Source: Thiomicrorhabdus sp041583835
Lineage (GTDB): Bacteria > Pseudomonadota > Gammaproteobacteria > Thiomicrospirales > Thiomicrospiraceae
Length of the DNA stretch: 64,000 nucleotides
NCBI RefSeq assembly: GCF_041583835.1
Contig: NZ_JBFHFC010000002.1
Span: forward strand, 1 to 64,000
Direction of reading: 5' to 3'
In this document: piece by piece, positions 23,894 through 32,880 of the stretch
How the letters are laid out: each line of letters begins with the position of its first letter
How positions within the stretch are numbered: position 1 is the stretch's first letter
Made by a program: the position numbers and the translations under genes
Notes under the pieces: model-generated
Seen by the model: the letters and a program-made list of their open reading frames with translations, nothing else
Database searches by the model: none
Told to the model about the DNA's origin: nothing

Positions 23894-25156
23894 ATGAGTA
23901 AAACTGTATCGCGTAGAACGTTATTGAAAGCATTGGGTCTGGGCTCGGCGACTGCATTGATGCCAGGTTTATTGAAAGCCGCTACTTTACCTCATGTAGT
24001 CGTTGTCGGCGGTGGTTTTGCCGGTGCCACAGCGGCGAAGTATCTGAAGATGTGGGGTGGTACCAGCGTTGAAGTGACGTTGGTGGAATCCAATACCACT
24101 TATGTCTCTCCGATCTTAAGTAACTTGGTGTTGAATCATCAGAAAACCACCTCGGATTTGAGTTTTAACTATGTCAACCACAGTACCGTGTACGGTATCA
24201 ATATGGTTCACGACAGCTTGAATTCGGTGGATAAGGCTAATCAGGTCATTACTTTGCACAGCGGTGCGACGTTGAATTACGATCGCTTGATTTTGGCTGG
24301 CGGAATGGATTTTGTCGATATTCCGGGCCTTGATTTCGAGAAGGTTCCGCATGCATGGAAGGCGGGAGCGCAAACCAATTTATTGAAGGATCAAATTGAC
24401 GCCATGGTTGACGGGGATCATTTTGTGATGACCGTTCCGGCATCGCCTTACCGTTGCCCTCCAGGGCCTTATGAGCGTGCCTGCGTGGTAGCCGATTACT
24501 TGAAAAATACCAAAGGGTTGGTCAATTGTCAGGTAACGGTCTTGGATGCCAATGCCGCGATTACCGTGGAGGCGGATACGTTTGGTGCGAAGTTTACCGA
24601 GTACGGAGTTACCTATCGTCCAAATATTGCGATCGCCAGCGTGGATTCGGATGCGCGCAGCATTACATTCACTGAAAACGGCGGGGCGGAACAGACTTTA
24701 GGTGCGGATGTGTTGAATGTGATTCCTAACCAGAAAGCGGCCAAGATCGTGTTTGATGCCGGATTGAATTCCGGAAATTGGGCACCGGTCAATCCACTGA
24801 GTTATGAATCGACACTCGCGCAGAATATTCACATTATCGGAGATTCGCAAGCAACCGGTCAGCCTAAATCCGGACATATGGGGAATTCTCAGGCTAAAAT
24901 CTGTGCCGATGCCGTATTACGTTCTCTGAACAATGTCGCATTGAATACCGCACCGAAAACCAATACGGCCTGTTACAGCCCGGTTTCGTCTACTCACGCA
25001 TCTTGGTTGACCGCGGTCTATGAATACAATGCAACGACTCAGGCGATGCAGTTGGTACCGGATGCCGGTTATCCGGCTGCCGGAGCACCGAGTACCGAAA
25101 ACTATACACAGATGTTTAATTGGTCGGGCAACTTGTTTGCCGATACCTTCTCCTAA
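23894..25156 (+). CDS. fccB: Flavocytochrome c sulfide dehydrogenase flavoprotein subunit (FccB/SoxF-like)
   Basis: The 420-residue protein has a Tat signal (SRRTLLKALGLG). The FAD-binding Rossmann motif VVVGGGFAGATAAKYL is at about 36-51. Two cysteines correspond to the redox-active disulfide of the family: Cys188 in PYRCPPGPYERA and Cys360 in NTACYSPVS. The position of the cysteine that holds FAD covalently in Allochromatium (TCYMSN) reads SPILSN here, with Pro73 instead, so FAD is probably bound without a covalent link. The enzyme oxidises sulfide in the periplasm and passes electrons to its cytochrome, encoded just upstream. Confidence 0.9.
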   Translation: MSKTVSRRTLLKALGLGSATALMPGLLKAATLPHVVVVGGGFAGATAAKYLKMWGGTSVEVTLVESNTTYVSPILSNLVLNHQKTTSDLSFNYVNHSTVYGINMVHDSLNSVDKANQVITLHSGATLNYDRLILAGGMDFVDIPGLDFEKVPHAWKAGAQTNLLKDQIDAMVDGDHFVMTVPASPYRCPPGPYERACVVADYLKNTKGLVNCQVTVLDANAAITVEADTFGAKFTEYGVTYRPNIAIASVDSDARSITFTENGGAEQTLGADVLNVIPNQKAAKIVFDAGLNSGNWAPVNPLSYESTLAQNIHIIGDSQATGQPKSGHMGNSQAKICADAVLRSLNNVALNTAPKTNTACYSPVSSTHASWLTAVYEYNATTQAMQLVPDAGYPAAGAPSTENYTQMFNWSGNLFADTFS

Positions 25157-25200
25157 GGCACGTAGAATAGGGATTTGTCATTAACCGGCTAACAAAGCGG

Positions 25201-25701
25201 TTAATAAACCAACAAATCCTCAAAAAAATAAGCCACTAACTCATGCCGGCCCGAGATGCCGGCTTTTTTGTATAGATTGGAAGCTTGTTGGCGTACGGTT
25301 TTTTCGCGCGTTTCGCGTACACTGGAAATCTCTTCCAGAGTCAGTCCTTTCAATAGCAACAGCCCGACTTCCTTTTCGCTTTTCGTCAGGTGCCACTCAT
25401 CAAATTGAGTTTGAATAATTTTAGAAAATTCCCCCATCAATTTTTGCGCCTGCTGCTGGGAGTCGCTGAGCTGTTTTTCCGTATTGGAAAGTTTCTCGTG
25501 CATCGCTTTAATTTTTCGCGTTTGCTGAATGTTCCAATACATCATCAGGGCAAATCCTGCTAAAGCAAGGAGTCCGAGCAGGATTTCGACATAGGTATGG
25601 GCGTTTATTTTTCCCATGCCTTGCCAGTCCAGTAACACGTCCAAAAATGAGACGATAAAAATCAAGCTATAAGTGATGAGGCTAAACTTTAAAGGACTCA
25701 T
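25201..25701 (-). CDS. Membrane-bound LuxR-type HTH protein
   Basis: The 166-residue product has two N-terminal membrane helices (about 6-26 and 38-58), a coiled-coil linker (about 64-95) and a C-terminal LuxR/GerE HTH (LTKSEKEVGLLLLKGLTLEEI, then ETREKTVRQQASNLYKKAG). The start at ATG 25701 is chosen because AAGGAAG lies nine bases upstream; a TTG at 25767 would add 22 residues with no hydrophobic character. No receiver or ligand domain is present, so the signal is probably membrane-linked. It is convergent with fccB, whose stop is 44 bases away; an 8-base-stem hairpin spans 25180-25205. Regulation of the fcc pair is only a guess. Confidence 0.78.
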   Translation of the reverse strand: MSPLKFSLITYSLIFIVSFLDVLLDWQGMGKINAHTYVEILLGLLALAGFALMMYWNIQQTRKIKAMHEKLSNTEKQLSDSQQQAQKLMGEFSKIIQTQFDEWHLTKSEKEVGLLLLKGLTLEEISSVRETREKTVRQQASNLYKKAGISGRHELVAYFFEDLLVY

Positions 25702-25802
25702 TTGTATTTCTTCCTTGGGTAAGTCGCCTATTTGGGGGTGAAAGCCTTGAGGCTTAAAATCCGTCAATAAGCGTTAAAAATAGGTATCATTAGAGCAGTT
25801 TA

Positions 25803-27038
25803 ATGATTGAAGATGAATCTAACATGAAAATTCTGCTTGGCGTAACCGGCGGTATCGCTGCTTATAAATCTTTAGAGTTGACCCGCCTCTTTGTCAAAGC
25901 CGGGCATCAAGTACAGGTGGTGATGACCTCAGGTGCCCAAGAATTCATTCAACCGTTGTCTTTTCAAGCTTTGTCAGGTAATCCGGTGCGCGACAGTTTG
26001 TTCGATGCCAATCAGGAAGCGGGAATGGGGCATATCGAATTGGCACGTTGGGCGGATCAAATTCTGATTGCGCCCGCCAGTGCCGAAACGCTGGCTAAAT
26101 TGCGCATGGGCCGTGCGGACGATTTGCTGACTACATTGTGTTTGGCGACCGACCGGCCGATTATGCTGGCTCCGGCCATGAATCGCTTGATGTGGGCCAA
26201 TGAGGCAACCCAAGAAAATGTGGCCGTATTGAAACAGCGTGGGTTGACCGTTTTACAACCGGCTTCCGGTGAACAGGCTTGCGGAGAAGTCGGTGAAGGC
26301 AGAATGCCGGAACCGCAAGCCATTTTTGAAGCGGTTGAAGCGTTTCAAAAGCAGTGGAAACAAACCGAACGTGAACATGCGGAATTGAAGGCATTTTGGA
26401 AAGGCAAGTCGTTATTGATTACTGCCGGGCCTACTTACGAAGACATTGATCCGGTTCGTTTTATCGGCAATCGAAGTTCCGGGAAAATGGGGTTTGCGAT
26501 TGCACAAACCGCTGCTGAGGCGGATGCTAAGGTCATTTTGGTTGCCGGACCGGTCAATTTGCCGACGCCGAAAAATGTCGAGCGCATTGATGTACGTTCC
26601 GCTCGTCAGATGTTCGATGCGGTGCAAAAACAGTATGCAATGGCAGATTGTTTTATCGGTGCCGCCGCGGTAGCGGATTTCAGGCCTGAGCACCTCCAGG
26701 ATCAGAAGATCAAAAAGCAAACGGACAGTGAACGGATGACCATTGAATTGGTTAAAAATCCGGACATTATCGCTTGGGTTGCTCAGCAAGATAATAAGCC
26801 GTTTGTGGTCGGTTTCGCTGCCGAAACCGAAAACGTTCTCGATTATGCCCGCAGTAAATTGAAGAGTAAGCGATTGGATATGATTTGTGCGAATCAGGTC
26901 GGAGAAAATCAAGGGTTTGAACGCGACGATAATTCGTTAACGATTATCACGGATCAGGATCAGCAAACATTGCCTATTTCTTCCAAATTTCAGCAAGCGT
27001 TTTCATTATTGAAGGCGATTAGTAAAAAATATACGTAA
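25803..27038 (+). CDS. coaBC: Bifunctional phosphopantothenoylcysteine decarboxylase / phosphopantothenate-cysteine ligase
   Basis: CoaBC makes 4'-phosphopantetheine on the way to coenzyme A. The N-terminal flavoprotein decarboxylase domain (about 8-190) shows APAMNRLMW and the active-site cysteine segment GEQACGEVGEGRMPEP. The C-terminal ligase domain (about 195-411) shows GNRSSGKMGFAIAQTA and VKNPDI. ATG 25824 (MKILLGVTGGIAAYKS) is an equally likely start and would remove seven residues; neither has a strong ribosome binding site. In E. coli and Pseudomonas the gene is flanked by radC and dut; here both are displaced. Confidence 0.95.
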   Translation: MIEDESNMKILLGVTGGIAAYKSLELTRLFVKAGHQVQVVMTSGAQEFIQPLSFQALSGNPVRDSLFDANQEAGMGHIELARWADQILIAPASAETLAKLRMGRADDLLTTLCLATDRPIMLAPAMNRLMWANEATQENVAVLKQRGLTVLQPASGEQACGEVGEGRMPEPQAIFEAVEAFQKQWKQTEREHAELKAFWKGKSLLITAGPTYEDIDPVRFIGNRSSGKMGFAIAQTAAEADAKVILVAGPVNLPTPKNVERIDVRSARQMFDAVQKQYAMADCFIGAAAVADFRPEHLQDQKIKKQTDSERMTIELVKNPDIIAWVAQQDNKPFVVGFAAETENVLDYARSKLKSKRLDMICANQVGENQGFERDDNSLTIITDQDQQTLPISSKFQQAFSLLKAISKKYT

Positions 27039-27190
27039 CTTTTACAATTTGCTCCGGCTCAGTGCTGATGCGGGGTGTGGCCGTTTTTAAGGGCCGAAAT
27101 CTTCAAAAATCCCTTGAAATGGGGTTTGAAACGCCTGTCTTGATTTGTTATGGTGAAAAAAGTAACCAAAATTAGGGCGGGTACATTTCA

Positions 27191-28312
27191 ATGAATTCAT
27201 TCAGAATTTCTACAGTTTTATTAGGCGCTTTATCGGCGTCTTTTTCTTCATATGTTATGGCATCAAACCAACTGACGTTGGGTGCTTGGTATAACTATGC
27301 CAACGAGAACGATAATATTCCCGGTAATGACTATACGGCTAATGGCGACTTTGGGTATGGTGCCGTGATTTTGTATGCCGACGGTGCCGCCGAAAAAGGA
27401 CAGGGTAATTGGTCTTATTCGGCCGAATTGCGTGTCGGACCGGGATCGTTTACCGATACGCTGAATAACTCGACCGGCGACGAAGTTTCGCTGCATAAGG
27501 CATGGATCGGGTTTGATTTTGAAAACGATTACAAGTTAATCGTCGGTAAGAGTCAGGTGCCTTTCGGTTGGAAAACAACCAACTTTTGGCCGGGCGATAT
27601 GTTTCTGGGCGGGTACGGCGATCAGATGGACGTCGGTCTGAAGCTTGAGGCGCGTAAAGGCAAGTTGAACTATAACCTGGCTTATTACTTTCAGGACGAC
27701 TGGTGGGCGACCAGTACCGATACCAATGACGATAATAAGCATTGGGGGTCTTCTGAAACCTACCGGAAAGTCGGTACTTTCGTCGCCGATGTGAATATGG
27801 CGGTCGTACCGAATCACATCGTGGGTATGTCATTGCAATCCGGTCAATTGGAAGATCTGACCGCAGAACGTTCCGACCCGACAACAAAACTCAATAGCCG
27901 TCATGAATCCGACGGCAGCCATTCTGCCGCCGCGGTTTACTATAAAGGTCAGTTTGGACCGACATTTGTGAACGCTGAAGTGGCTCAGACTCGACGCACA
28001 ATGCCGGGCGATTTGGTTGCTTCGGATGGCATCGCCAGTAAATACGAAACCATGCGCTATGCGGTTGAAATCGGTCGCAGTTCAGGAGATTGGACTTACT
28101 ATCTGGATGCTACTTGGGCGGATTCCAATACCAAAGGTAACGACAACGGTACGATTGCCGCCTACGCTCCCGGCATTCGTTACGACTATGGACCGGGTTG
28201 GATCTATGCCGAATATCTGACGCAGAACGGTTATATCGACCGCTACGGTGACGCAGTGAGTGAGGACTACGAATTCAACGCCTTCTACCTGTCCGTAGAT
28301 TGGTACTACTAA
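27191..28312 (+). CDS. Outer-membrane porin-like beta-barrel protein
   Basis: The 373-residue protein has a signal peptide ending near SYVMA. The mature part is rich in alternating strands with aromatic girdles, such as WSYSAELRVGPG and KLNYNLAYYFQDDWW, and it ends in VDWYY, the terminal aromatic signal for barrel assembly. FDFENDYKLIVGKSQVPFGW resembles the strand that is conserved in phosphate-selective porin-like proteins. Substrate is unknown. The BCCT transporter gene follows 99 bases later in the same direction, suggesting a joint uptake route for a small solute across both membranes. Confidence 0.75.
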   Translation: MNSFRISTVLLGALSASFSSYVMASNQLTLGAWYNYANENDNIPGNDYTANGDFGYGAVILYADGAAEKGQGNWSYSAELRVGPGSFTDTLNNSTGDEVSLHKAWIGFDFENDYKLIVGKSQVPFGWKTTNFWPGDMFLGGYGDQMDVGLKLEARKGKLNYNLAYYFQDDWWATSTDTNDDNKHWGSSETYRKVGTFVADVNMAVVPNHIVGMSLQSGQLEDLTAERSDPTTKLNSRHESDGSHSAAAVYYKGQFGPTFVNAEVAQTRRTMPGDLVASDGIASKYETMRYAVEIGRSSGDWTYYLDATWADSNTKGNDNGTIAAYAPGIRYDYGPGWIYAEYLTQNGYIDRYGDAVSEDYEFNAFYLSVDWYY

Positions 28313-28355
28313 GCTCTATGCTTATTTCTTAAGCCAAAACTTGGCTGTCAATCCT

Positions 28356-28383
28356 GAGCGGGTCAGGGTTTAACCTTCCGCTC
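28356..28383 (+). repeat. Stem-loop between porin and BCCT genes
   Basis: GAGCGG (28356-28361) pairs with CCGCTC (28378-28383) and the inner AGGGTT pairs with AACCTT with one G-U. There is no T run, so it is more likely an mRNA stability element or a weak attenuator than a full terminator. Confidence 0.4.
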
Positions 28384-28411
28384 ACTCCAAAAAAATCAAA
28401 GGTGTTTACCG

Positions 28412-30394
28412 ATGAGTACTGTCAAAAAAAATGAAGCTGCGCGCTTGAATCCGCCGGTGTTCTATACTGCTTCCGGCATTATTGTTTTGTTGTTGATTTA
28501 TACCGCTTTACTGCCCGAACATGCCGAATCGGCGTTTAGCAGTTTACAAAGCGTTTTGGTTGATAACGGAGGGTGGTTTTACATCCTGACCGTTGCCATC
28601 ATTATGATTACGGTAGCGTTTTTAGGGCTTTCCCGTTATGGAGAAATCAAACTGGGACCGGATCATGCATCGCTGGATTATTCCAATATAACCTGGTTTT
28701 CCATGTTGTTTTCAGCCGGAATGGGGATTGGTTTGATGTTTTTCGGGGTGGCCGAACCGGTAATGCACTTTTTGGCGCCTCCCGTTGTAGAAGGCGGTAC
28801 GGTTGAAGCGGCGCGTGAAGCCATGCGAATCACTTTTTTCCATTGGGGACTGCACGCCTGGGCGATTTATGCGATCGTCGCATTGATTCTGGCATTTTTC
28901 AGTTATCGTCACGGTTTGCCGTTGACCTTGCGTTCCGCTTTATATCCGTTAATCGGTGAAAAAATTTACGGGCCAATCGGGCATGCCGTGGATGTATTTG
29001 CCGTTATCGGAACCGTTTTCGGTATCGCCACGTCTTTGGGTTATGGGGTTTTACAAATGAACACCGGTTTAAACTATCTATTCGGTGTGCCGGTCGATAC
29101 GCTTTCCCAGTCGCTGTTGATTGCCGCGGTCACCGCGTTAGCCGCGGTTTCGGTTGCAACCGGTTTGGATAAAGGAATTCGACGTCTGTCCGAATTGAAT
29201 ATGAGTTTGGCCGTTGTTTTGATGCTACTGGTTCTGTTTTTAGGGTCGACGGTCTTTTTGTTACAAACCTTGATTCAGAATGCCGGTTCCTACCTGTCGG
29301 ACATTGTTCGAGTCACTTTCAACCTTTATGCATATGAGAAAACCGATTGGATCGGTGGTTGGACCATTTTCTACTGGGCTTGGTGGCTGGCTTGGGCACC
29401 GTTTGTCGGCTTGTTCATTGCCCGTGTTTCCCGCGGCCGAAGCATTCGTCAATTTGTTACCGGCGTGCTGTTCGTACCGGTGGGATTCAGTATGATGTGG
29501 TTTACTTTTTTCGGAAATTCAGCGATCGATATGATTCTGAATGATGGTTTGACCAGTCTTGGCGAGGCCGTTTCCAATGACGTCGCGATTGCTTTATTCG
29601 TATTTTTGAATCAATTTCCATACGGCGAAGTGCTGTCGTTTATTGCCATTGTCATGGTGGTGATTTTCTTTGTTACTTCGGCGGATTCCGGTGCTATGGT
29701 GGTAAATATGTTGTGTTCCAACGGGCGTGACGATACGCCGTTATGGCAGCGTATGTACTGGGTTGTCGGAGTTGGTTTGATTGCGGTGATTTTGTTGTTG
29801 GCCGGCGGGTTGGGGGCTTTGCAAACCATGACGATTGCCAGTGCCATGCCGTTTTCGATTGTACTGCTGATGTCCACTTACGGTTTGATTAAAGCACTTC
29901 GTGTCGATATCGCTAAGCGGGATAGTTTGCAAGCCAACGTTTCCCCGGTGCCAAGCGGCAACAGCGATTCCAGTTGGAAAGAGCGTTTACATAATATTGT
30001 CGATTACCCGAGTCGTTCGGCCGTTCGTCGCTATATTCAAACCATTGCCAAGCCGGCTTGTAAAGAGGTGGCCGAAGAGTTGGAGGCACAGGATCTGGAG
30101 GTTAAGGTTGAAAATGAACTTGATCGAGACCGTGTGCGTCTGATTGTCCATCATGGCGAAGAGATCGATTTTGTATATGAAATTCGTAGCCGCTCTCATT
30201 TGCGTCCGGAATTTACACAGGTTGAAGAAGCGTCCGACCAGATGGACGAAAGTGCACACTATTACCGTGCCGAAATCCATTTAGCCGAAGGCGGGCAGGA
30301 CTATGATGTGATGGGTTGGTCAAAGACCGCCATCATCAATGACATCATCGACCATTATCATAAGCACATGCATTTCCTGCACGTACTACGATAA
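28412..30394 (+). CDS. BCCT family transporter (betaine/carnitine/choline type)
   Basis: The 660-residue protein has about twelve membrane helices. The family signature is clear as FYWAWWLAWAPFVGLFIARVSRG near residues 320-345, with the glycine-rich helix MLFSAGMGIGLMFFGVAEPV near 95-115. A cytoplasmic C-terminal domain of about 150 residues follows the last helix, as in BetT-type members, where it takes part in osmotic control. Substrate could be choline, glycine betaine or ectoine; the sequence does not decide. It is downstream of a porin and upstream of a strong terminator. Confidence 0.9.
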   Translation: MSTVKKNEAARLNPPVFYTASGIIVLLLIYTALLPEHAESAFSSLQSVLVDNGGWFYILTVAIIMITVAFLGLSRYGEIKLGPDHASLDYSNITWFSMLFSAGMGIGLMFFGVAEPVMHFLAPPVVEGGTVEAAREAMRITFFHWGLHAWAIYAIVALILAFFSYRHGLPLTLRSALYPLIGEKIYGPIGHAVDVFAVIGTVFGIATSLGYGVLQMNTGLNYLFGVPVDTLSQSLLIAAVTALAAVSVATGLDKGIRRLSELNMSLAVVLMLLVLFLGSTVFLLQTLIQNAGSYLSDIVRVTFNLYAYEKTDWIGGWTIFYWAWWLAWAPFVGLFIARVSRGRSIRQFVTGVLFVPVGFSMMWFTFFGNSAIDMILNDGLTSLGEAVSNDVAIALFVFLNQFPYGEVLSFIAIVMVVIFFVTSADSGAMVVNMLCSNGRDDTPLWQRMYWVVGVGLIAVILLLAGGLGALQTMTIASAMPFSIVLLMSTYGLIKALRVDIAKRDSLQANVSPVPSGNSDSSWKERLHNIVDYPSRSAVRRYIQTIAKPACKEVAEELEAQDLEVKVENELDRDRVRLIVHHGEEIDFVYEIRSRSHLRPEFTQVEEASDQMDESAHYYRAEIHLAEGGQDYDVMGWSKTAIINDIIDHYHKHMHFLHVLR

Positions 30395-30415
30395 GCCGTA
30401 AGTCGGCTGTAAAAC

Positions 30416-30444
30416 AAACGCCCGCTAATCTGCGGGCGTTTTTG
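30416..30444 (+). terminator. Bidirectional terminator between the BCCT and MarC genes
   Basis: AACGCCCGC (30417-30425) pairs with GCGGGCGTT (30432-30440) around TAATCT and is followed by a T run; the A run on the other side allows use by the convergent marC gene as well. Confidence 0.9.
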
Positions 30445-30457
30445 GTTAGGTCAAACG

Positions 30458-31093
30458 TTATTGCGCCAAGATCGGGAAGAGGCCGCGCATTCCGTTGGCG
30501 ATAAATTCAACGGCGATGGCCGCCAATATCAATCCCATGATACGGGTGAAAATATTGATGCCGGTCGTGCTGGAGTGGTTGGTGATCCAGGGCGATAAAC
30601 GCAGCAAAGCCCAGACAATGATTCCTAAGAGTACGATGCCGAAAGCTATGACCATATAATGGCTGACCGAACTGGATTTGTGCGCGGCTAAAATCACGGT
30701 ACTGATTGCTCCCGGTCCGGCCAGCAACGGCATGGCAAGCGGCACAATCGCTACGGATTCTTTTTGCTCCGATTCGTACGCTTCTTCTTTGGTTTGTCTG
30801 GCCGGACTGGTTTTACCGTGCAACATGGATATGGCCATCAATAAAATCAAGATTCCGCCGCCGACCCGGAAGGAATCGATGGTGATGCCGAAGAATTTCA
30901 AGAGCGCTTCACCGAAAAACAATGAAACCAACAAGATGCTGATGACTCCGATGGCAACCAGATTGATGGTCACTCTGCGTTCTTTAACGGTTTCGTCCGC
31001 GGTCATACTGATAAACAGAGGAATGGCGCCGACCGGATTGATGATCGCGAGTAATCCGATAAAAATTTTAAAGTATTCAGCGTAATCCAGCAT
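30458..31093 (-). CDS. MarC family integral membrane protein
   Basis: The 211-residue protein has six hydrophobic segments in the MarC/NAAT pattern, beginning with FKIFIGLLAIINPVGAIPLFISMT and with PLAMPLLAGPGAISTVIL near residue 120. Despite the name, E. coli MarC is not shown to give antibiotic resistance, and the substrate is unknown. The gene faces the BCCT gene across a shared terminator. Confidence 0.9.
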   Translation of the reverse strand: MLDYAEYFKIFIGLLAIINPVGAIPLFISMTADETVKERRVTINLVAIGVISILLVSLFFGEALLKFFGITIDSFRVGGGILILLMAISMLHGKTSPARQTKEEAYESEQKESVAIVPLAMPLLAGPGAISTVILAAHKSSSVSHYMVIAFGIVLLGIIVWALLRLSPWITNHSSTTGINIFTRIMGLILAAIAVEFIANGMRGLFPILAQ

Positions 31094-31140
31094 GGTGGAG
31101 TCTTCTTAGTTAGATGTTTAATGGAGGCGGCAGTTCGAAT

Positions 31141-31602
31141 TCAGTCCTCAGACTCGAATTTTACCGGTTCGGGTACGGTTGAGCGAATGACCACCGTACC
31201 TGCCAGCTTATCATGCCAACCTTGTTTTCGACGGTCAATACCAACCCAGATAATGCCTAGAAAGAAAGGGATAATCGAAATGTAATAAGCTAGGTAGCGT
31301 CCGATAAGCTGTCCGGTAGTGGGTTGTCTGCCTGTTTTTGCATCGACTATTTTTAAGTTTAACGCCATTTTTCCGGGGGTAGCGGATTTGTATTTCCAAA
31401 ATAGGATGATCGCAATGGCCGGTAAAATGTAATTAAGCATCAAATCCCAGAAGCCGAAGAAATACGCTTCGCCGCTCCAGTAGGCTTCCCCGTAAATCAG
31501 GCTGAGCAGTGGGAAAATAATGATGATAATTAGAATTGAATCAATCAGTGCTGCTCCTGTTCTAATCCAAAAACCTGCATATTGCACATTATTCATAATC
31601 AC
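31141..31602 (-). CDS. RDD family membrane protein
   Basis: The 153-residue protein has the RDD family features: an Arg in the first helix region (GFWIRTGAALIDSILI), the ATPGKMALNLKIVD segment and a late Asp in GIDRRKQGWHDKLAGT. Three to four membrane helices are seen. Some RDD proteins act as Na+/H+ antiporters, but most are uncharacterised. It is probably monocistronic, 47 bases upstream of the start of marC in the same direction. Confidence 0.85.
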   Translation of the reverse strand: MIMNNVQYAGFWIRTGAALIDSILIIIIIFPLLSLIYGEAYWSGEAYFFGFWDLMLNYILPAIAIILFWKYKSATPGKMALNLKIVDAKTGRQPTTGQLIGRYLAYYISIIPFFLGIIWVGIDRRKQGWHDKLAGTVVIRSTVPEPVKFESED

Positions 31603-31926
31603 TCCTTAGAGATATTGAATTGAGTAACGAGTTTAGAAATGTGGCTTAACTGTGTTGAGCGTGACTTTGGAAACGATTCACTTATGTTTTATGAATATCA
31701 GCCATCCTAATCTAAGCGAATTTTCGAGTCAAAGGATAGTTCGGTAAACTGGCGAAAGTGGGGAGTGTTAAGTTTTCAAAAAACGATGTCCATGTTATGT
31801 CTCACATGCGAATAAAATTGGAATGTCTGGTAAATTAATTGTAAATACAGTAAGTTAGGTTTTGAGGTGTTGAACAATCGGATTATGTTGATTCGCTTTT
31901 AAACACGAGCCTCAAAGGAGCATAAT
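31603..31926. other. Intergenic region without recognised elements
   Basis: The 324 bases separate the divergent RDD and SHOCT-domain genes. I see A/T-rich promoter-like stretches but no hairpin, repeat or frame that stands out, apart from AAAGGAG at 31914-31920, the ribosome binding site of the next gene. Confidence 0.5.
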
Positions 31927-32151
31927 ATGCATTATTGGTATTCGGATATGCCATGGGGAGGCGGTTTGGGTATGTGGTTATTTTGGATTGTTTTACTGGT
32001 GGTGATAATCATACTGGTAAAGATGATATTGCCTTTAAACAACAATTCTGTCTCACCTGAAACGCCGTTGGATATTTTGAAAAAACGTTATGCAAAAGGT
32101 GAAATCGATCAAGAGACCTATGAGAGCATGAAAAAGACTCTGGAATCTTGA
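31927..32151 (+). CDS. Small membrane protein with C-terminal SHOCT domain
   Basis: The 74-residue protein has one membrane helix (about 14-37) and a C-terminal SHOCT motif, PLDILKKRYAKGEIDQETYESMKKTL. SHOCT is a short oligomerisation helix pair found at the ends of many membrane proteins. A strong AAAGGAG lies before the start. Function unknown; size and layout are typical of the free-standing family. Confidence 0.85.
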   Translation: MHYWYSDMPWGGGLGMWLFWIVLLVVIIILVKMILPLNNNSVSPETPLDILKKRYAKGEIDQETYESMKKTLES

Positions 32152-32192
32152 ATTAAGGTCAATCGATAGGGGGAGTTATTTATTAATTCCCC

Positions 32193-32879
32193 CTAGACGG
32201 CATACCAATATACTGCTAGATAATGGCTGACACTTCCGCCCAAAACAAACAGGTGCCATATCAGGTGGCCGTAGGGCAGACGGGAGTCGGTGATGTAGAA
32301 GATAATGCCTAAGGTATAAGATAAACCACCTGCCAGCAGCCAGATCAGGCCTTCCGTAGCCACCTTGTCGATCAAAGGTTCGAACGCAACGATCATCACC
32401 CAACCCATCATTAAATACAGCATATTGTAAAAAATCGGGCGATGCGCCTTGTCGAATAGCCTTAGCAAGATGCCGAATAGGGCGAGTCCCCAGACGACCC
32501 CAAAAATAGACCATCCCCATGCGCCGTTTAGGACGCCGAGCGTAAAGGGAGTATAGGTTCCGGCAATCAACAGAAAAATGAGTGAATGGTCGATCGCCTG
32601 AAAAATTCGTTTGGCTCTTCCCGGAGGCATGGCGTGGTAGAGTGTCGAACTTAGATACAGCAGAATCAGGGTTGCGCAAAAAATGCTGACACCGACCAGA
32701 TAGCCGATGTCGTCGGAATTTGCGGCATGGATAATCAGAATCGGCGTTCCCACGATGGCGGCGACTACTCCGAGTCCGTGACTCAAGCTGTTTGCCATTT
32801 CCTCGTTTCTGGATTGCGGGCGGCCTTTGTCTAGGGCGATACTTGCCATCTTCGTTCCTTTAGTGTGTTCAATAATCAA
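32193..32879 (-). CDS. Hemolysin III family (YqfA-like) membrane protein
   Basis: The 228-residue protein has seven hydrophobic segments and the family features SLSHGLGVVAAIVG (near 32), LYHAMPPGRAKRIFQAIDHSLIFLLIAGTYTPF and a late LIWHLFVLGGSVSHYLAVYW. These carry the conserved His/Ser/Asp set of the PAQR-like fold, which may bind a metal. Real haemolytic activity is unlikely. It starts one base after the stop of the DsrE-like gene, so the two form a tight operon. Confidence 0.88.
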   Translation of the reverse strand: MIIEHTKGTKMASIALDKGRPQSRNEEMANSLSHGLGVVAAIVGTPILIIHAANSDDIGYLVGVSIFCATLILLYLSSTLYHAMPPGRAKRIFQAIDHSLIFLLIAGTYTPFTLGVLNGAWGWSIFGVVWGLALFGILLRLFDKAHRPIFYNMLYLMMGWVMIVAFEPLIDKVATEGLIWLLAGGLSYTLGIIFYITDSRLPYGHLIWHLFVLGGSVSHYLAVYWYAV

Positions 32880-32880
32880 G

